64,000 nt of DNA from positions 3,038,001-3,102,000 of the forward strand of contig CBDAPQ010000005.1 of the NCBI GenBank assembly GCA_965198485.1, written 5' to 3'. A program made the position numbers and the translations under genes. Source of the stretch: RH-AL1 sp965198485. Lineage in GTDB: Bacteria; Pseudomonadota; Alphaproteobacteria; Rhizobiales; Beijerinckiaceae. The notes under the pieces were generated by a model. The model searched no databases. It had not been told where the DNA came from and saw only the letters and a list, made by a program, of their open reading frames with translations. Shown in pieces: positions 41,596 to 50,160 of this stretch (positions are counted from its first letter, which is position 1; the number at the start of each line of letters is the position of its first letter).

Positions 41596-42306
41596 TCATA
41601 TCAGCTTGAGCGAGCGGAAGCTGACATGGCCCTGGCGGCCGATGATGAGGTGATCGTGAACCACGACGCCGAGCGCCTTGCCGAGGCCGACGATCTGCAC
41701 CGTCATTGCGATGTCGGCGGTCGAAGGGCTGGGATCGCCGGAGGGGTGGTTGTGCACCAGGATGAGCGCGGTGGCGCCGAGCTCGAGCGAGCGGCGCATG
41801 ATCTCGCGGGGATAGACGGGGGCGTGGTCGACCGTGCCGACGCCCTGCACCTCGTCGGCGATAAGCTGGTTCTTCTTGTCTAGGAAGAGGATGCGAAATT
41901 CCTCGTGGTCGATATAGGCCATCGCGGTGCGGCAATAGTCGAGCACGGCAGAGGACGAGCCGAGGTTCTGGCGCTTCTCGATCGCGGATTGCGCGAGACG
42001 GCGGGCGGCGGCCTCGACGATCTTGAGTTCGGTGATGGCGGCCTCGCCGAGGCCGGCGATCTCGTCGAGCCGCTCGGGACGGGCGGCGAGCACCTCCGCG
42101 AACGAGCCGAAACGCGCCAGCAGCGCCTTCGCGATCGGCTTGACGTCGCGCCGCGGCATGGCGCGAAAGAGGATCAGCTCGAGGAATTCGTAATCGTTGA
42201 GCGCCGCGGAGCCGCCGCGGCGAAAGCGCTCGCGCAGCCGCTCGCGATGGCCGATGAAGTGCGGATCGACTGACGACGACGTCGGTTCGGAGGCGGCGTC
42301 GCTCAC
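41596..42306 (-). CDS. radC: RadC family JAB-domain protein
   Basis: The 236-residue protein starts with GTG at 42306, seven bases after the map stop. It has an N-terminal helix-hairpin-helix region (FGSFAEVLAARPERLDEIAG) and the JAMM/MPN zinc motif with HNHPSGDPSPSTAD. RadC proteins are widespread and, despite the name, are not established DNA repair proteins; several are linked to mobile elements or competence. The map-radC order is typical of Rhizobiales, which suggests this is the chromosomal core copy. Confidence 0.95.
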   Translation of the reverse strand: MSDAASEPTSSSVDPHFIGHRERLRERFRRGGSAALNDYEFLELILFRAMPRRDVKPIAKALLARFGSFAEVLAARPERLDEIAGLGEAAITELKIVEAAARRLAQSAIEKRQNLGSSSAVLDYCRTAMAYIDHEEFRILFLDKKNQLIADEVQGVGTVDHAPVYPREIMRRSLELGATALILVHNHPSGDPSPSTADIAMTVQIVGLGKALGVVVHDHLIIGRQGHVSFRSLKLI

Positions 42307-42313
42307 GAACGCG

Positions 42314-43156
42314 TTAGCCGGCGGGCGTCGAAGGCAAGTACGGCGGCACGTTCAGCCCGGCCGGCGAGTAGGTGAACACCTCGCAGCCCTCCTTCGTGAC
42401 GCCGAGCGTGTGCTCGAACTGCGCCGAGAGCGAGCGGTCGCGCGTCACGGCGGTCCAGCCATCGCTGAGGATCTTCACGTGCGGGCGGCCGAGATTGATC
42501 ATTGGCTCGATGGTGAAGAACATGCCGGCTTTCAGCGTGATGCCCTCGCCGCGGCGGCCGTAGTGCAGGATGTTGGGCTCGTCGTGGAACAGCCGGCCCA
42601 GGCCATGGCCGCAGAAGTCGCGCACCACGGAGCAGCGCTCGGCCTCGGCATAGTCCTGGATGGCGGCTCCGATGTCTCCGGTCGTGGCGCCCTCGCGCAC
42701 GACGGCGATGCCACGCAGCAGCGCCTCGTGGGTCACCTCGACGAGCCGCTGGGCCTTGCGCGGGACATCGCCGACGAGGAACATGCGCGAGCTATCGCCG
42801 TGCCAGCCGTCGACGATGAGGGTCACGTCGATGTTGACGATGTCCCCTTCGCGCAGCGGCTTGCGGTCGGGCAGGCCGTGGCAGACGACGTGGTTGAGCG
42901 AGGTGCAGATCGACTTGCGGTAGCCGCGATAGTCCAGCGGCGCGGGGTAGGCTCCGCGCGCGACCGCGAAATCGAACACGAGCTGGTCGAGTTCGTCGGT
43001 GGTGGCGCCGGGCTTGACGTGCGCGGTCAGCATGTCGAGCGCCTCGGCGGTCAGCCGCCCGGCCCCCCGCATGCCGGCGAAGGCCGCTTCCCCGTGCACC
43101 TTGATCTGGCCGGTCTTTCGGGTCGGCGCCTCGAGCTCGTCGACGAAGGTCATCAT
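42314..43156 (-). CDS. map: Methionine aminopeptidase, type I
   Basis: The 280-residue enzyme removes N-terminal Met from nascent proteins. The metal ligands are recognisable: Asp in VNIDVTLIVDGWHGDSSRMF (two Asp), His in VRDFCGHGLGRLFHDEP, Glu in FFTIEPMINLG and Glu near QFEHTLGVTKEG. SICTSLNHVVCHGLPD is the type I signature. ATG choice is between two adjacent codons (43156, 43153). It heads the map-radC pair. Confidence 0.96.
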   Translation of the reverse strand: MMTFVDELEAPTRKTGQIKVHGEAAFAGMRGAGRLTAEALDMLTAHVKPGATTDELDQLVFDFAVARGAYPAPLDYRGYRKSICTSLNHVVCHGLPDRKPLREGDIVNIDVTLIVDGWHGDSSRMFLVGDVPRKAQRLVEVTHEALLRGIAVVREGATTGDIGAAIQDYAEAERCSVVRDFCGHGLGRLFHDEPNILHYGRRGEGITLKAGMFFTIEPMINLGRPHVKILSDGWTAVTRDRSLSAQFEHTLGVTKEGCEVFTYSPAGLNVPPYLPSTPAG

Positions 43157-43242
43157 GAACCTGGAAGGATGAGCGCCTGCATGGGCGTGTCGTCCCGCAA
43201 TCTATCCGCTCGCCGCGTCCGTGCAAGCGCGGGAGTCCGTGC

Positions 43243-45225
43243 TCACTCGTCGGCGCTGGCCTCGACGTCGACCGCGTCGAGCAGGGCCTGAGGGCTGTCG
43301 ATCAGCCCCATGGAGGCCGCCCCCAGTCCGCTCTTCGAGGCGACCGCGATGTGCAGCGTCTTGGGATCGGCGATGAACTTGTGCAGGGCGGCGACGATGC
43401 CCTGGGCCTTGGCCGAGCCCTGCAGGCCGATGCCGACGAGACCAGTGTCGACGAGCTGCACGATGTTGGTGCGCTCCTGCTCCAGCGTCACGCCGTCGAC
43501 CGCCGCCTTGAAGCCGATCGCCTTGTCGATCAGCCCGTCGTTGCGCAGCTTGATGTCGAGCATCTTGACCAGCACCGCGGCGACCGCGGCTTTCTGCAAC
43601 GCATCGTTCTGCGACACGATCGTTTCCGAAACCTTGGCCAGGCCGAGCTTGATATCGAGCGCGCCCATGCCGACGCCGGTCAACAACACACGGTCGAGAT
43701 CGAGCGTCTGCTCGGCGGCGTCGTAGCGCGAGACGCTCTCGCTCGAGAGATCGAGATGCTTGTAGCCCATCGCCAACAGCATCGGCGCCGCTCCGCTGTC
43801 GGGCGGCACGTCGAAGACGGCGTGTTCAATCGACATGTTCGCCTTCGGCGGCAGCTTGCCGATGACCAGACCGGGCGCCTCGTAGCCGGCATGCGTCACG
43901 GTCATCGCCAAGCGCGACTCCGGATTGCCTTTGTCGCCGACCGGAACGTCGATGGCGATGTCGCGCAGGTCGATCTTGTCGACGCTCGGGAAACCGTTGA
44001 CGATGCCGCTGTTCACGATCGAGGCGGCGCCGAGCGCGATCCTGCCCGGCTGCTTCTCGTTGCCCTCGGCGACGAGACGGCTCAGTTCGAACTCGCCCAG
44101 CCTTCCGGCCGCAAAATCGTGCAACGCCAAGTGCTTGAGGCCGAACGACTTGAGCCCCTCGATACCGTCACCGACGGAGCCGACGACGGCGAAATCGTCG
44201 GCCTGGACCAGGTCGACGGAAAAGGAATGCGAGAGATCGTCGGCCACGAGGGCGTTGTTCTTCTTCTCTACGACATCGTCCTTCGCTTCGGCCTCCCTCG
44301 TGTTGACCAGCTTGAAGGCTTCCGCGCTCAGCGGGCGCCCCCTGAGCCCCTTCTCGCTGATCGTGGCGATGGTCAGAGGCTGGCTATCTTTCCCGCTCGC
44401 GTCGATCGCGAAGCTTTGGATCGTGAAGGCTTGAACCGCGAGCTCGTCACAGATGGATCGCTGCGCCTCGCTGTCGTCGGCGCGCGGTCCGGCGGCGAGA
44501 TGCGCGATCTGCGCGAGATCGAGACCCCGGAAGGTCGTGGCGCCGATCGTCACCTTGGTGCTGCGCTGGTCGATCGGCGAGGTGAACACGGCGGTCGCGG
44601 CGCTGCCGGCAGTGGCGCGACCGCCGTGGACGTCGGCAAGCAGCAGCTGTTTCTGGACGAAATGAGTTTGGGTGGCCTCGTCGACGCCGGTGATTTCGGG
44701 AATTACGATGGAGGCGGCATCGAGCTTGCGAAGCTGTGCCTCGAGCGTCTTGGCATCCTTGCCGCCGAACATCGTGGCGACGTCGCCGGCGGATAGAGGC
44801 GAGCCGGCGATCTCAAGGTGCTTGATGTGGAACGTCATACGACCGTTGTTGAAGACGATGTCGTCGGCCACGGTGCTGCCGGCAGCCGACGCGACCGGTT
44901 TGGCGGCATCCGCCGTGTTCACCGGCTGTCCCGAAACAGGCGCAGCAGGGTCGGCGCCGACGCCGACGGAGCCGTTTTTCGCTTGAGCCCGAAGCAACGG
45001 CAGGCTCAGGCGGCCGATGCTGACGCGGCGATCGCCCGACGCCAGGCCGGTCAGCACGATCCGCCCCCCGAGCGGGTCGACGTGTACTCCGGCGACGTGC
45101 AAGCCCGATCCGCCGAGCAGCCGGTCGGCGGCTGCCCGCGCCGCGCCGGCGAAGCCGAAGATCGCGCACCCGCACCCGAGCGCCGTCGTGGTGAGCAGGG
45201 TGGCAGCGAGCTTCAAGCTCTTCAT
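43243..45225 (-). CDS. Large secreted protein of unknown function
   Basis: From ATG 45225 the product has 660 residues with a signal peptide (MKSLKLAATLLTTTALG, GCAIFGFAGAARAA). The frame stays open to 45312, but the signal starts at MKSL. The mature part is rich in short beta-like repeats alternating L/I with D/K, beginning with LGGSGLHVAGVHVDPLGGRI, a theme resembling AsmA or intermembrane lipid-transfer proteins (concentric amphipathic strands), and it lacks any further membrane segment. Its C-terminus VDVEASADE is acidic. I do not recognise the family; periplasmic location is the only firm inference. Monocistronic, between map and the erpA-like gene. Confidence 0.8.
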   Translation of the reverse strand: MKSLKLAATLLTTTALGCGCAIFGFAGAARAAADRLLGGSGLHVAGVHVDPLGGRIVLTGLASGDRRVSIGRLSLPLLRAQAKNGSVGVGADPAAPVSGQPVNTADAAKPVASAAGSTVADDIVFNNGRMTFHIKHLEIAGSPLSAGDVATMFGGKDAKTLEAQLRKLDAASIVIPEITGVDEATQTHFVQKQLLLADVHGGRATAGSAATAVFTSPIDQRSTKVTIGATTFRGLDLAQIAHLAAGPRADDSEAQRSICDELAVQAFTIQSFAIDASGKDSQPLTIATISEKGLRGRPLSAEAFKLVNTREAEAKDDVVEKKNNALVADDLSHSFSVDLVQADDFAVVGSVGDGIEGLKSFGLKHLALHDFAAGRLGEFELSRLVAEGNEKQPGRIALGAASIVNSGIVNGFPSVDKIDLRDIAIDVPVGDKGNPESRLAMTVTHAGYEAPGLVIGKLPPKANMSIEHAVFDVPPDSGAAPMLLAMGYKHLDLSSESVSRYDAAEQTLDLDRVLLTGVGMGALDIKLGLAKVSETIVSQNDALQKAAVAAVLVKMLDIKLRNDGLIDKAIGFKAAVDGVTLEQERTNIVQLVDTGLVGIGLQGSAKAQGIVAALHKFIADPKTLHIAVASKSGLGAASMGLIDSPQALLDAVDVEASADE

Positions 45226-45387
45226 GACGCGTTTGCTCCTGGCGGTCGTCGTATCGCCCTCTCTTGAGGGGCGCGACCATCCCGGAGCAAGAGGACGCCC
45301 TTTAAAGGCCACGGCCGCGACATTTGTAGCGCAGAGCCGCTGCTGCTCGCAGCGGGGCAGAGGAGCCGGAGCTGCGGGGCAAGCGTG

Positions 45388-45732
45388 TCAGATCGCGAAG
45401 GACGTGCCGCAGCCGCAGGAGGCGGTGGCCTGCGGATTGTGGATCTTGAACATCGATCCCATCAAGTCGTCGACGAAATCGATGGTCGAACCGCGCAGGA
45501 ACTCGAGCGAGGTGGTGTCGATCAGGACGGTGGCGCCGTCGCGCTCCAGTACGATGTCGTCGGCGGCCGGCTCGCCGGCGACGATGTCGTAGGTGTACTG
45601 GAAGCCCGAACAGCCGCCGCCGTCGACGCCGACGCGCAGGGCCGAGCCCGGCGTTTCGCTCTTGAGGATCTCGGCCACACGCTTGGCCGCTGCGGCGCTG
45701 ATGTCGACCTGCTCCGTGTGAACGGCAGTCAT
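45388..45732 (-). CDS. erpA: Iron-sulfur cluster insertion protein, ErpA/IscA type
   Basis: The 114-residue A-type carrier has the three cysteines of the family: Cys41 (GGGCSGFQY), Cys106 and Cys108 (SCGCGTSF). They hold a 2Fe-2S or 4Fe-4S cluster for delivery to target enzymes. ATG 45732 (MTAVHTEQVDIS) gives the standard size; the frame continues to 45897 but the extension is not family-like. ErpA is favoured over IscA because no isc/suf genes are adjacent, but the two cannot be separated with confidence here. Confidence 0.9.
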   Translation of the reverse strand: MTAVHTEQVDISAAAAKRVAEILKSETPGSALRVGVDGGGCSGFQYTYDIVAGEPAADDIVLERDGATVLIDTTSLEFLRGSTIDFVDDLMGSMFKIHNPQATASCGCGTSFAI

Positions 45733-45864
45733 GATGTCCCGATCCTCTCGGCGCGCGAGGCGCTTTCGACCAAGATACGGTTGGCGGGCGGCTTTCGCAA
45801 CGCGCGCCGGCCGTCGATCGCAGCGCGGGGTGCCGGAAGCCCCGTGGCCGACCTCGTCCGTCTG

Positions 45865-45893
45865 GAGCAAGTCCGCGAAAGCGGACGTTGCTC
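45865..45893. repeat. Stop-abutting hairpin repeat, copy B
   Basis: GAGCAAGTCCGC (45865-45876), GAAA loop and GCGGACGTTGCTC make a near-perfect hairpin with a single-base bulge. It ends one base before the TGA stop (45894-45896) of the minus-strand nucleotidyltransferase gene. It is the best-formed of three copies (also 39900 and 63764). Confidence 0.8.
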
Positions 45894-46499
45894 TCAACCG
45901 CGCGCCAGCGCTGCGAGCGCTTCGCGCGTGTCGACGTCGACAAGCACGCCCGGATCATCGACGACACATTGCAGCACGCTGTGGTTTGCGTCGGCGAGGA
46001 TAAGGCGCGCGCCTTCGTCGCCGCCGAGCCGCAGCAGCGCTGGGAACAGCGTGCGCGAGATCAGCACGGGATTGCCGCGGCGTTCGCCGTGGACCGGCAC
46101 GACCGCGTCCGGCCGCTCGCGCTCGAAGGCGGCGATCAAGGCGTCGAGAGTCGCGGGGGCGACGCGCGGCATGTCGGCCAGCAGGATGATCGCGGCCGCG
46201 GCCGTCTTCGGCACGGCGGCAAGACCAGTGGCGATCGAGCCGGCCATGCCTTCGGCATATCGTGGATTGTGCACGAGCACCGCGTCGAGCTCCGCCAGCG
46301 CGGCCACCATATGCTCGGCGCCGTTACCGGTGACGACGATGACGGGCGCGGCGCGCGATACCGCGGCCGTCGCGACGACCTGCGAGACGAGAGGCCGGCC
46401 GTCGAGCTCAGCGAAGACCTTGCTGTGGCCCGGCCCGACGCCTTCGGAAAAGCGCGTGGCCCGGCCCGCCGCGAGCACGATGGCGGCGACCTCAATCAA
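45894..46499 (-). CDS. Molybdenum cofactor nucleotidyltransferase (MocA/MobA-like)
   Basis: The 201-residue product has the nucleotidyltransferase opening VAAIVLAAGRATRF, then KVFAELDGRPLVSQV, the metal-binding ILLADMPRV, and GNPVLISR near the C-terminus. It would add CMP or GMP to molybdopterin for a xanthine-dehydrogenase-type enzyme; the acid-rich LLADMP favours the MocA (cytidylyl) side, but this is not decisive. The only start compatible with the family is TTG at 46499, overlapping the upstream gene by eight bases. It is the last gene of a four-gene Mo-maturation operon. Confidence 0.88.
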   Translation of the reverse strand: MIEVAAIVLAAGRATRFSEGVGPGHSKVFAELDGRPLVSQVVATAAVSRAAPVIVVTGNGAEHMVAALAELDAVLVHNPRYAEGMAGSIATGLAAVPKTAAAAIILLADMPRVAPATLDALIAAFERERPDAVVPVHGERRGNPVLISRTLFPALLRLGGDEGARLILADANHSVLQCVVDDPGVLVDVDTREALAALARG

Positions 46500-47505
46500 C
46501 GCCGGGCCGGCGCCGCTGCGGGCGCGTCGGGATCTCGCCGAGCAGCCCGCCGACGCCCATGCGGCGGAGGTCGGCGCCGCGCACCGGGATGCCGGCGAGC
46601 AGCCGCTGCAGCACGAAATCGAAACCGTTCTCCTTGGGCGAGCGGGCGCAGCCCGGCGCACCGATCACCGGCACCGCCGTGCCGTCGAGGTGAAGCCGGC
46701 CAAGCAGCAGGAGGTTTCCCGGATCCACCGGCATGCCAAGGTGGTCCACGCCGCCGCCTGCCAGCTCGATGGCGACCGGCACGACGTCACGCCGATCGGT
46801 GATGGCGGAGGCGCCGAAGACCACGACGAGGTCGACGTCGACGAGCGCGCCGAGCGCGTCGGCGAGCGGCATCGCGTCGTGGACCACGCGCGCCTCGGCG
46901 ACGATCCGCGCGCCGGCCGGCGCCAGCCTGTCCTCGAGGATGCCCAGGGTCTTGTCGACGGTCGAGCGTTTCAGCGCCGGCAGCAGGGTCGAGACGACGG
47001 CGACCCGCAGCGGCAGGAAAGGCGCGAGCGAGATCGCGCCGGGGCGTCCGACCGCGAGGGCCGCATCGAGGAAGGCGCCGTCGACGGCGAAGGGGATGAT
47101 CTTCACCGTGGCCACCATCTCGCCCGCCGCGACGGGCTGCATCGCGGCGACCGTCGCCAGCGTGATCGACTCGTCGACGGCGTTGATGGCATCCACCATG
47201 GCCGCGTCGACCAGCACCACGCCGTTGGCCTCGGCCAGCAGGTTGCACCGCCCGGTGAATGGACGCTCCAGCGTGACGTGTCGCCCGACGACGCGCTCGG
47301 CGAGCCGCAGTGCCGCCGCGTTCTCGACGATGTCGCCGGCCTCGAGTCGCGCGCCGATCACCGATGTGATGCCGGCCTCCTCCAGCGCGGCGATCTCGCC
47401 GGCACCGAGCACCTCGCCTTTGCGCAGGACCACTCCCGCGCCCCTCACGGAATGCGCCAGGATGAGGCCCTCGCCAGCGGCAACGGCGACGCGGCCGAAC
47501 TTCAC
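46492..47505 (-). CDS. Molybdopterin-binding protein (MoeA/MogA-fold)
   Basis: The protein has 337 residues from GTG 47505, which overlaps the upstream XdhC-family stop (GTGA). The N-terminal half resembles a MoeA-like domain (GEGLILAHSVRGAGVVLRKG, ALEEAGITSVIGARLEAGD), and the second half has the molybdopterin-binding fold (VVVFGASAITDRRDVVPVAI and GVDHLGMPVDPGNLLLLGRL, then APGCARSPKENGFDFVLQRL). Such fused proteins appear in CO-dehydrogenase and xanthine-dehydrogenase-type accessory clusters, where they help assemble Mo-cofactor. It overlaps the downstream nucleotidyltransferase gene. Confidence 0.88.
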   Translation of the reverse strand: MKFGRVAVAAGEGLILAHSVRGAGVVLRKGEVLGAGEIAALEEAGITSVIGARLEAGDIVENAAALRLAERVVGRHVTLERPFTGRCNLLAEANGVVLVDAAMVDAINAVDESITLATVAAMQPVAAGEMVATVKIIPFAVDGAFLDAALAVGRPGAISLAPFLPLRVAVVSTLLPALKRSTVDKTLGILEDRLAPAGARIVAEARVVHDAMPLADALGALVDVDLVVVFGASAITDRRDVVPVAIELAGGGVDHLGMPVDPGNLLLLGRLHLDGTAVPVIGAPGCARSPKENGFDFVLQRLLAGIPVRGADLRRMGVGGLLGEIPTRPQRRRPGVD

Positions 47506-48215
47506 GCCGCGGACTCCGCCTCCATCGAAACACGGGCAGGCTTCCTGCGCATCGCGCCGATGATCTCGCCGAGGATCGACACGGCGATCTCGGCGGGGCT
47601 CACGGCGCCGATGTCGAGGCCGATCGGCCCATGGATGCGGGCGAGTTCTTGCGGCGAGAAGCCGGCCTCGATCATGCGCTCGCGGCGTCGCGTCTGCGTC
47701 TTCCGCGAGCCGAGAGCGCCGATGTAGAAGCAGCGCGCCCGCAGCGCCGCGACCAGGGCCTGGTCGTCGATGCGAGGGTCGTGGGTCAGCAGGGCCACGG
47801 CGGTGAAAGCATCGAGCGCCAGATCCGGCATCGCGTGGTCGGGCCACTCCGCGAGCAGTCGCACGTCGGGGAAACGCTCGGGGCTGGCGAAGGCGGTGCG
47901 CGGATCCAAGACGGTGACGTCGAGGCCGGTGGCCCTGGCCATCGGCGCCAACGCCTGCGAGATGTGCACAGCACCCACCAGCAGCAGCCGCACCGGCGGC
48001 ACGTGGACCGCGATGAATATGTCTCGCCCGTCGACCTGGACGAGGCCGCCCTTGCCGGCACGCATACACTCGTCGATCGCCTCGGCGAAAGGATCGCCGG
48101 TCAAGTCGTCGCCGCGGACGACACGGAGACTGCCGTGCTCGAGGTCGGTGATGACCGCCACCGGTCGCCGCGCCGCGCGCGCGGTGTTGATCGCGGCGAG
48201 ATCGGCGAGCCTCAC
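47502..48215 (-). CDS. XdhC-family protein, C-terminal (Rossmann) type
   Basis: The 237-residue protein starts with GTG 48215, overlapping the preceding XdhC stop (GTGA). It carries the XdhC Rossmann domain: VRLLLVGAVHISQALAPMAR, then VLDPRTAFASPERFPDVRL, ALLTHDPRIDDQALVAALR and YIGALGSRKTQTRRRERM, ending with IHGPIGLDIGAVSPAEIAVS. Together with the adjacent 109-residue gene it makes a split XdhC, which binds Mo-cofactor and helps sulfurate and insert it into molybdenum hydroxylases. No hydroxylase gene is in the window. Confidence 0.92.
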   Translation of the reverse strand: MRLADLAAINTARAARRPVAVITDLEHGSLRVVRGDDLTGDPFAEAIDECMRAGKGGLVQVDGRDIFIAVHVPPVRLLLVGAVHISQALAPMARATGLDVTVLDPRTAFASPERFPDVRLLAEWPDHAMPDLALDAFTAVALLTHDPRIDDQALVAALRARCFYIGALGSRKTQTRRRERMIEAGFSPQELARIHGPIGLDIGAVSPAEIAVSILGEIIGAMRRKPARVSMEAESAA

Positions 48216-48541
48216 CGTTCGTCGAGCCTCTCGACCAGTACCTTGATGCGGCCGCCGCAGGACAGTCCCGCCTTCCAGGCGAGATCGTCGGCGACCCCGA
48301 AATCGAGCAGGCTCGGAGTGCCACTCGCGATCACATCGATGGCCTCGGCAACGACGTCGCCCTCCACGCAGCCGCCCGAGACCGAACCGAGGAACATGCC
48401 ATCCGCGTCGACGACGAGGTGGCTCCCGACAGGTCGCGGGGCCGAGCCCCAGGTCTCGACCACGGTGGCGATGGCCACGGCGCGTCCGGCCTCTCGCCAC
48501 GCCTGCGCCTGACGCAGCACGTCATCCTCGTTCGCCGTCAT
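48212..48541 (-). CDS. XdhC/CoxI N-terminal domain protein
   Basis: The 109-residue product equals the XdhC_CoxI domain (PF02625): VAIATVVETWGSAPRPVGSH, MFLGSVSGGCVEGDVVAEA and AGLSCGGRIKVLVERLD, with the two cysteines (SGGCVEG, LSCGG) that handle sulfur or Mo-cofactor in relatives. It is the first gene of a four-gene operon with overlapping stops and starts: XdhC-N, XdhC-C, molybdopterin-binding, nucleotidyltransferase. Confidence 0.93.
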   Translation of the reverse strand: MTANEDDVLRQAQAWREAGRAVAIATVVETWGSAPRPVGSHLVVDADGMFLGSVSGGCVEGDVVAEAIDVIASGTPSLLDFGVADDLAWKAGLSCGGRIKVLVERLDER

Positions 48542-48572
48542 CGCTCGCGTAGCCCCTCGGTCATCAGCGTGA

Positions 48573-48986
48573 TCAGTCCTGCGGTTGGAAGTCCAGTGCC
48601 GTGCCGTTCATGCAATAGCGCTGTCCCGTCGGTCGCGGACCGTCGGGAAAGACATGCCCGAGATGCGCATCGCAGCGCGCGCAGCGAACTTCTGTGCGAC
48701 GCATGAACATCGAATTGTCGGCGTGTTCGTCGATGGCACCCGGCGCGATCGGTGCGTAGAAGCTCGGCCACCCGGTGCCGGACTCGAATTTTGTTGCGGA
48801 ATCGAATAATTTCTCGCCGCAGCACACGCACGCGTAGATGCCGGTCGCCTTGTTGTCCCACCAGGGTCCGGTGAAGGCGCGCTCGGTGCCGTGGCCGCGC
48901 GATACCGCGTATTGCTCAGGCGTCAGCTGCTCACGCCATTGCGCGTCCGACTTCACGATCTTCGCGCTCACGTCACCCTTCGTCAT
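48573..48986 (-). CDS. msrB: Peptide-methionine (R)-S-oxide reductase
   Basis: The 137-residue enzyme reduces methionine-R-sulfoxide in proteins. The catalytic cysteine is Cys125 (GQRYCMNGTAL). The zinc site has two CxxC pairs, Cys53/56 (YACVCCGEKL) and Cys102/105 (RCARCDAHLGH). SGTGWPSFYAPI is the substrate-binding stretch. ATG 48986 (MTKGDVSAKIV) is the chosen start; the frame is open to 49175 but the extension is not family-like. It is divergent from the MucR gene. Confidence 0.95.
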   Translation of the reverse strand: MTKGDVSAKIVKSDAQWREQLTPEQYAVSRGHGTERAFTGPWWDNKATGIYACVCCGEKLFDSATKFESGTGWPSFYAPIAPGAIDEHADNSMFMRRTEVRCARCDAHLGHVFPDGPRPTGQRYCMNGTALDFQPQD

Positions 48987-49266
48987 GAGTCTGGTCCGCT
49001 CCTTGAGCCGATATGCACGGCCATGCCGAAGTCCGATATGGGGCCGCGATGGTGGAAAGCGAAGCGTCGACGTCGCCGCCGGCAACCGGCCTTGCGCGCC
49101 GTGCGGGGATGCAGGATCAGTTTGCTCGCGATGCAGCTTGATGAAGAAGCCTTGTTCGACTAGACTTGGAATCATAGGTCGTTCACGACGCTCGTCTTTT
49201 CAACCAGGTTGACCAGTTTACTCGACCGACCCGGTGGGAAGCATAGAATTATGGGAGCGCCCCGCG

Positions 49267-49674
49267 ATGCAATCTTACGACAGTTCGATTACCCTCGCCG
49301 CCGACATCGTCTCGGCGTTCATCAGCAACAACTCGGTGCCCTCGAGCGAGATACCAGCCCTGGTGGGTGACGTGCATGCCGCTTTGATCCGCCTTTCGGA
49401 GATTGCCGAGGCGCCCCCCCCCTCGGAGGCGCAAAAGCCGGCCGTGTCGCCGCGCAAGTCGATCACCGATGAATACATCATCTGCCTTGAGGACGGGCGC
49501 CGTTTCAAGTCACTGAAGCGGCACCTGCGCACTCACTTCGATCTGACGCCCGAACAGTATCGCGAGAAGTGGGGACTCGATCCCGACTACCCGATGGTCG
49601 CGCCGGCCTACGCGGAGGCTCGCTCGAGCTTGGCCAAGAAGATGGGGCTGGGGCAGCAGCGGCGGAAGCGCTGA
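49267..49674 (+). CDS. MucR/Ros family zinc-finger transcriptional regulator
   Basis: From ATG 49267 the protein has 135 residues; GGGAG lies upstream, and an in-frame GTG at 49234 is less likely. The N-terminal helical region (residues 1-45) drives oligomerisation in relatives. The DNA-binding finger is ICLEDGRRFKSLKRHLRTHF, with Cys, Asp and two His as the Ros/MucR zinc ligands, followed by DLTPEQYREKWGL. These H-NS-like regulators control surface polysaccharide, motility and virulence or symbiosis genes in Rhizobiales. Its targets are not evident here. It is divergent from msrB and convergent with sufE. Confidence 0.95.
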   Translation: MQSYDSSITLAADIVSAFISNNSVPSSEIPALVGDVHAALIRLSEIAEAPPPSEAQKPAVSPRKSITDEYIICLEDGRRFKSLKRHLRTHFDLTPEQYREKWGLDPDYPMVAPAYAEARSSLAKKMGLGQQRRKR

Positions 49675-49698
49675 AGCGCGCCCGAACTCCGCTTCGGT

Positions 49699-50115
49699 TC
49701 AGACCATCGCTTTCCTGGCATCCGCCTTGATCCGGTCGACCATGGCGCGGACGCCGTTGGTGCGCTGGCGCGTGATGTGCTGGGACATGCCGAGCCTCTC
49801 GAAAAGCGGCTCGATCTCGGTGCTCACGATCTCGGCCGGGGGTCGATCGCCGTATTGCGCGAAGACGAGCCGGATCAAGCCCTTGACGATGTGCGCGTCG
49901 CTGTCGCCGCGCAGATGCAGGCGTAGGTCTCCGGCAGCGCCGGTGGCACTGGTCTCGACCCAAACCTGGCTGGCGCAGCCGCGGACCTTGTTGTCATCGT
50001 TGTGGGCGGCTTCGTCGAGCGGCTCGAGGTCGCGGCCGAGCTCGATGAGGTAACGGTAGCGATCGTCCATCTCGTCGAGAAGCTCGAAGTTCTCGACGAT
50101 CTCGTCCAACGTCAT
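49699..50115 (-). CDS. sufE: Cysteine desulfurase sulfur acceptor SufE
   Basis: The 138-residue protein has the acceptor cysteine in NKVRGCASQVW (Cys47) and the family core MTLDEIVENFELLDEMDDRY, LIELGRDLEPL, IVKGLIRLVFAQYGDRPPAE. It takes sulfur from SufS for Fe-S cluster assembly. The suf operon itself is elsewhere; a stand-alone sufE next to a DUF5330 gene is usual in Rhizobiales. Confidence 0.96.
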   Translation of the reverse strand: MTLDEIVENFELLDEMDDRYRYLIELGRDLEPLDEAAHNDDNKVRGCASQVWVETSATGAAGDLRLHLRGDSDAHIVKGLIRLVFAQYGDRPPAEIVSTEIEPLFERLGMSQHITRQRTNGVRAMVDRIKADARKAMV

Positions 50116-50160
50116 AATCCAAATCCCGGCGGCGCGCGGCCTCGAGCGGTGCTTACAGCC

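Noticed and set aside
49234..49266. Extending the MucR gene to an in-frame GTG
   Set aside because: The extra 11 residues are not family-like and GGGAG is well placed for the ATG at 49267.
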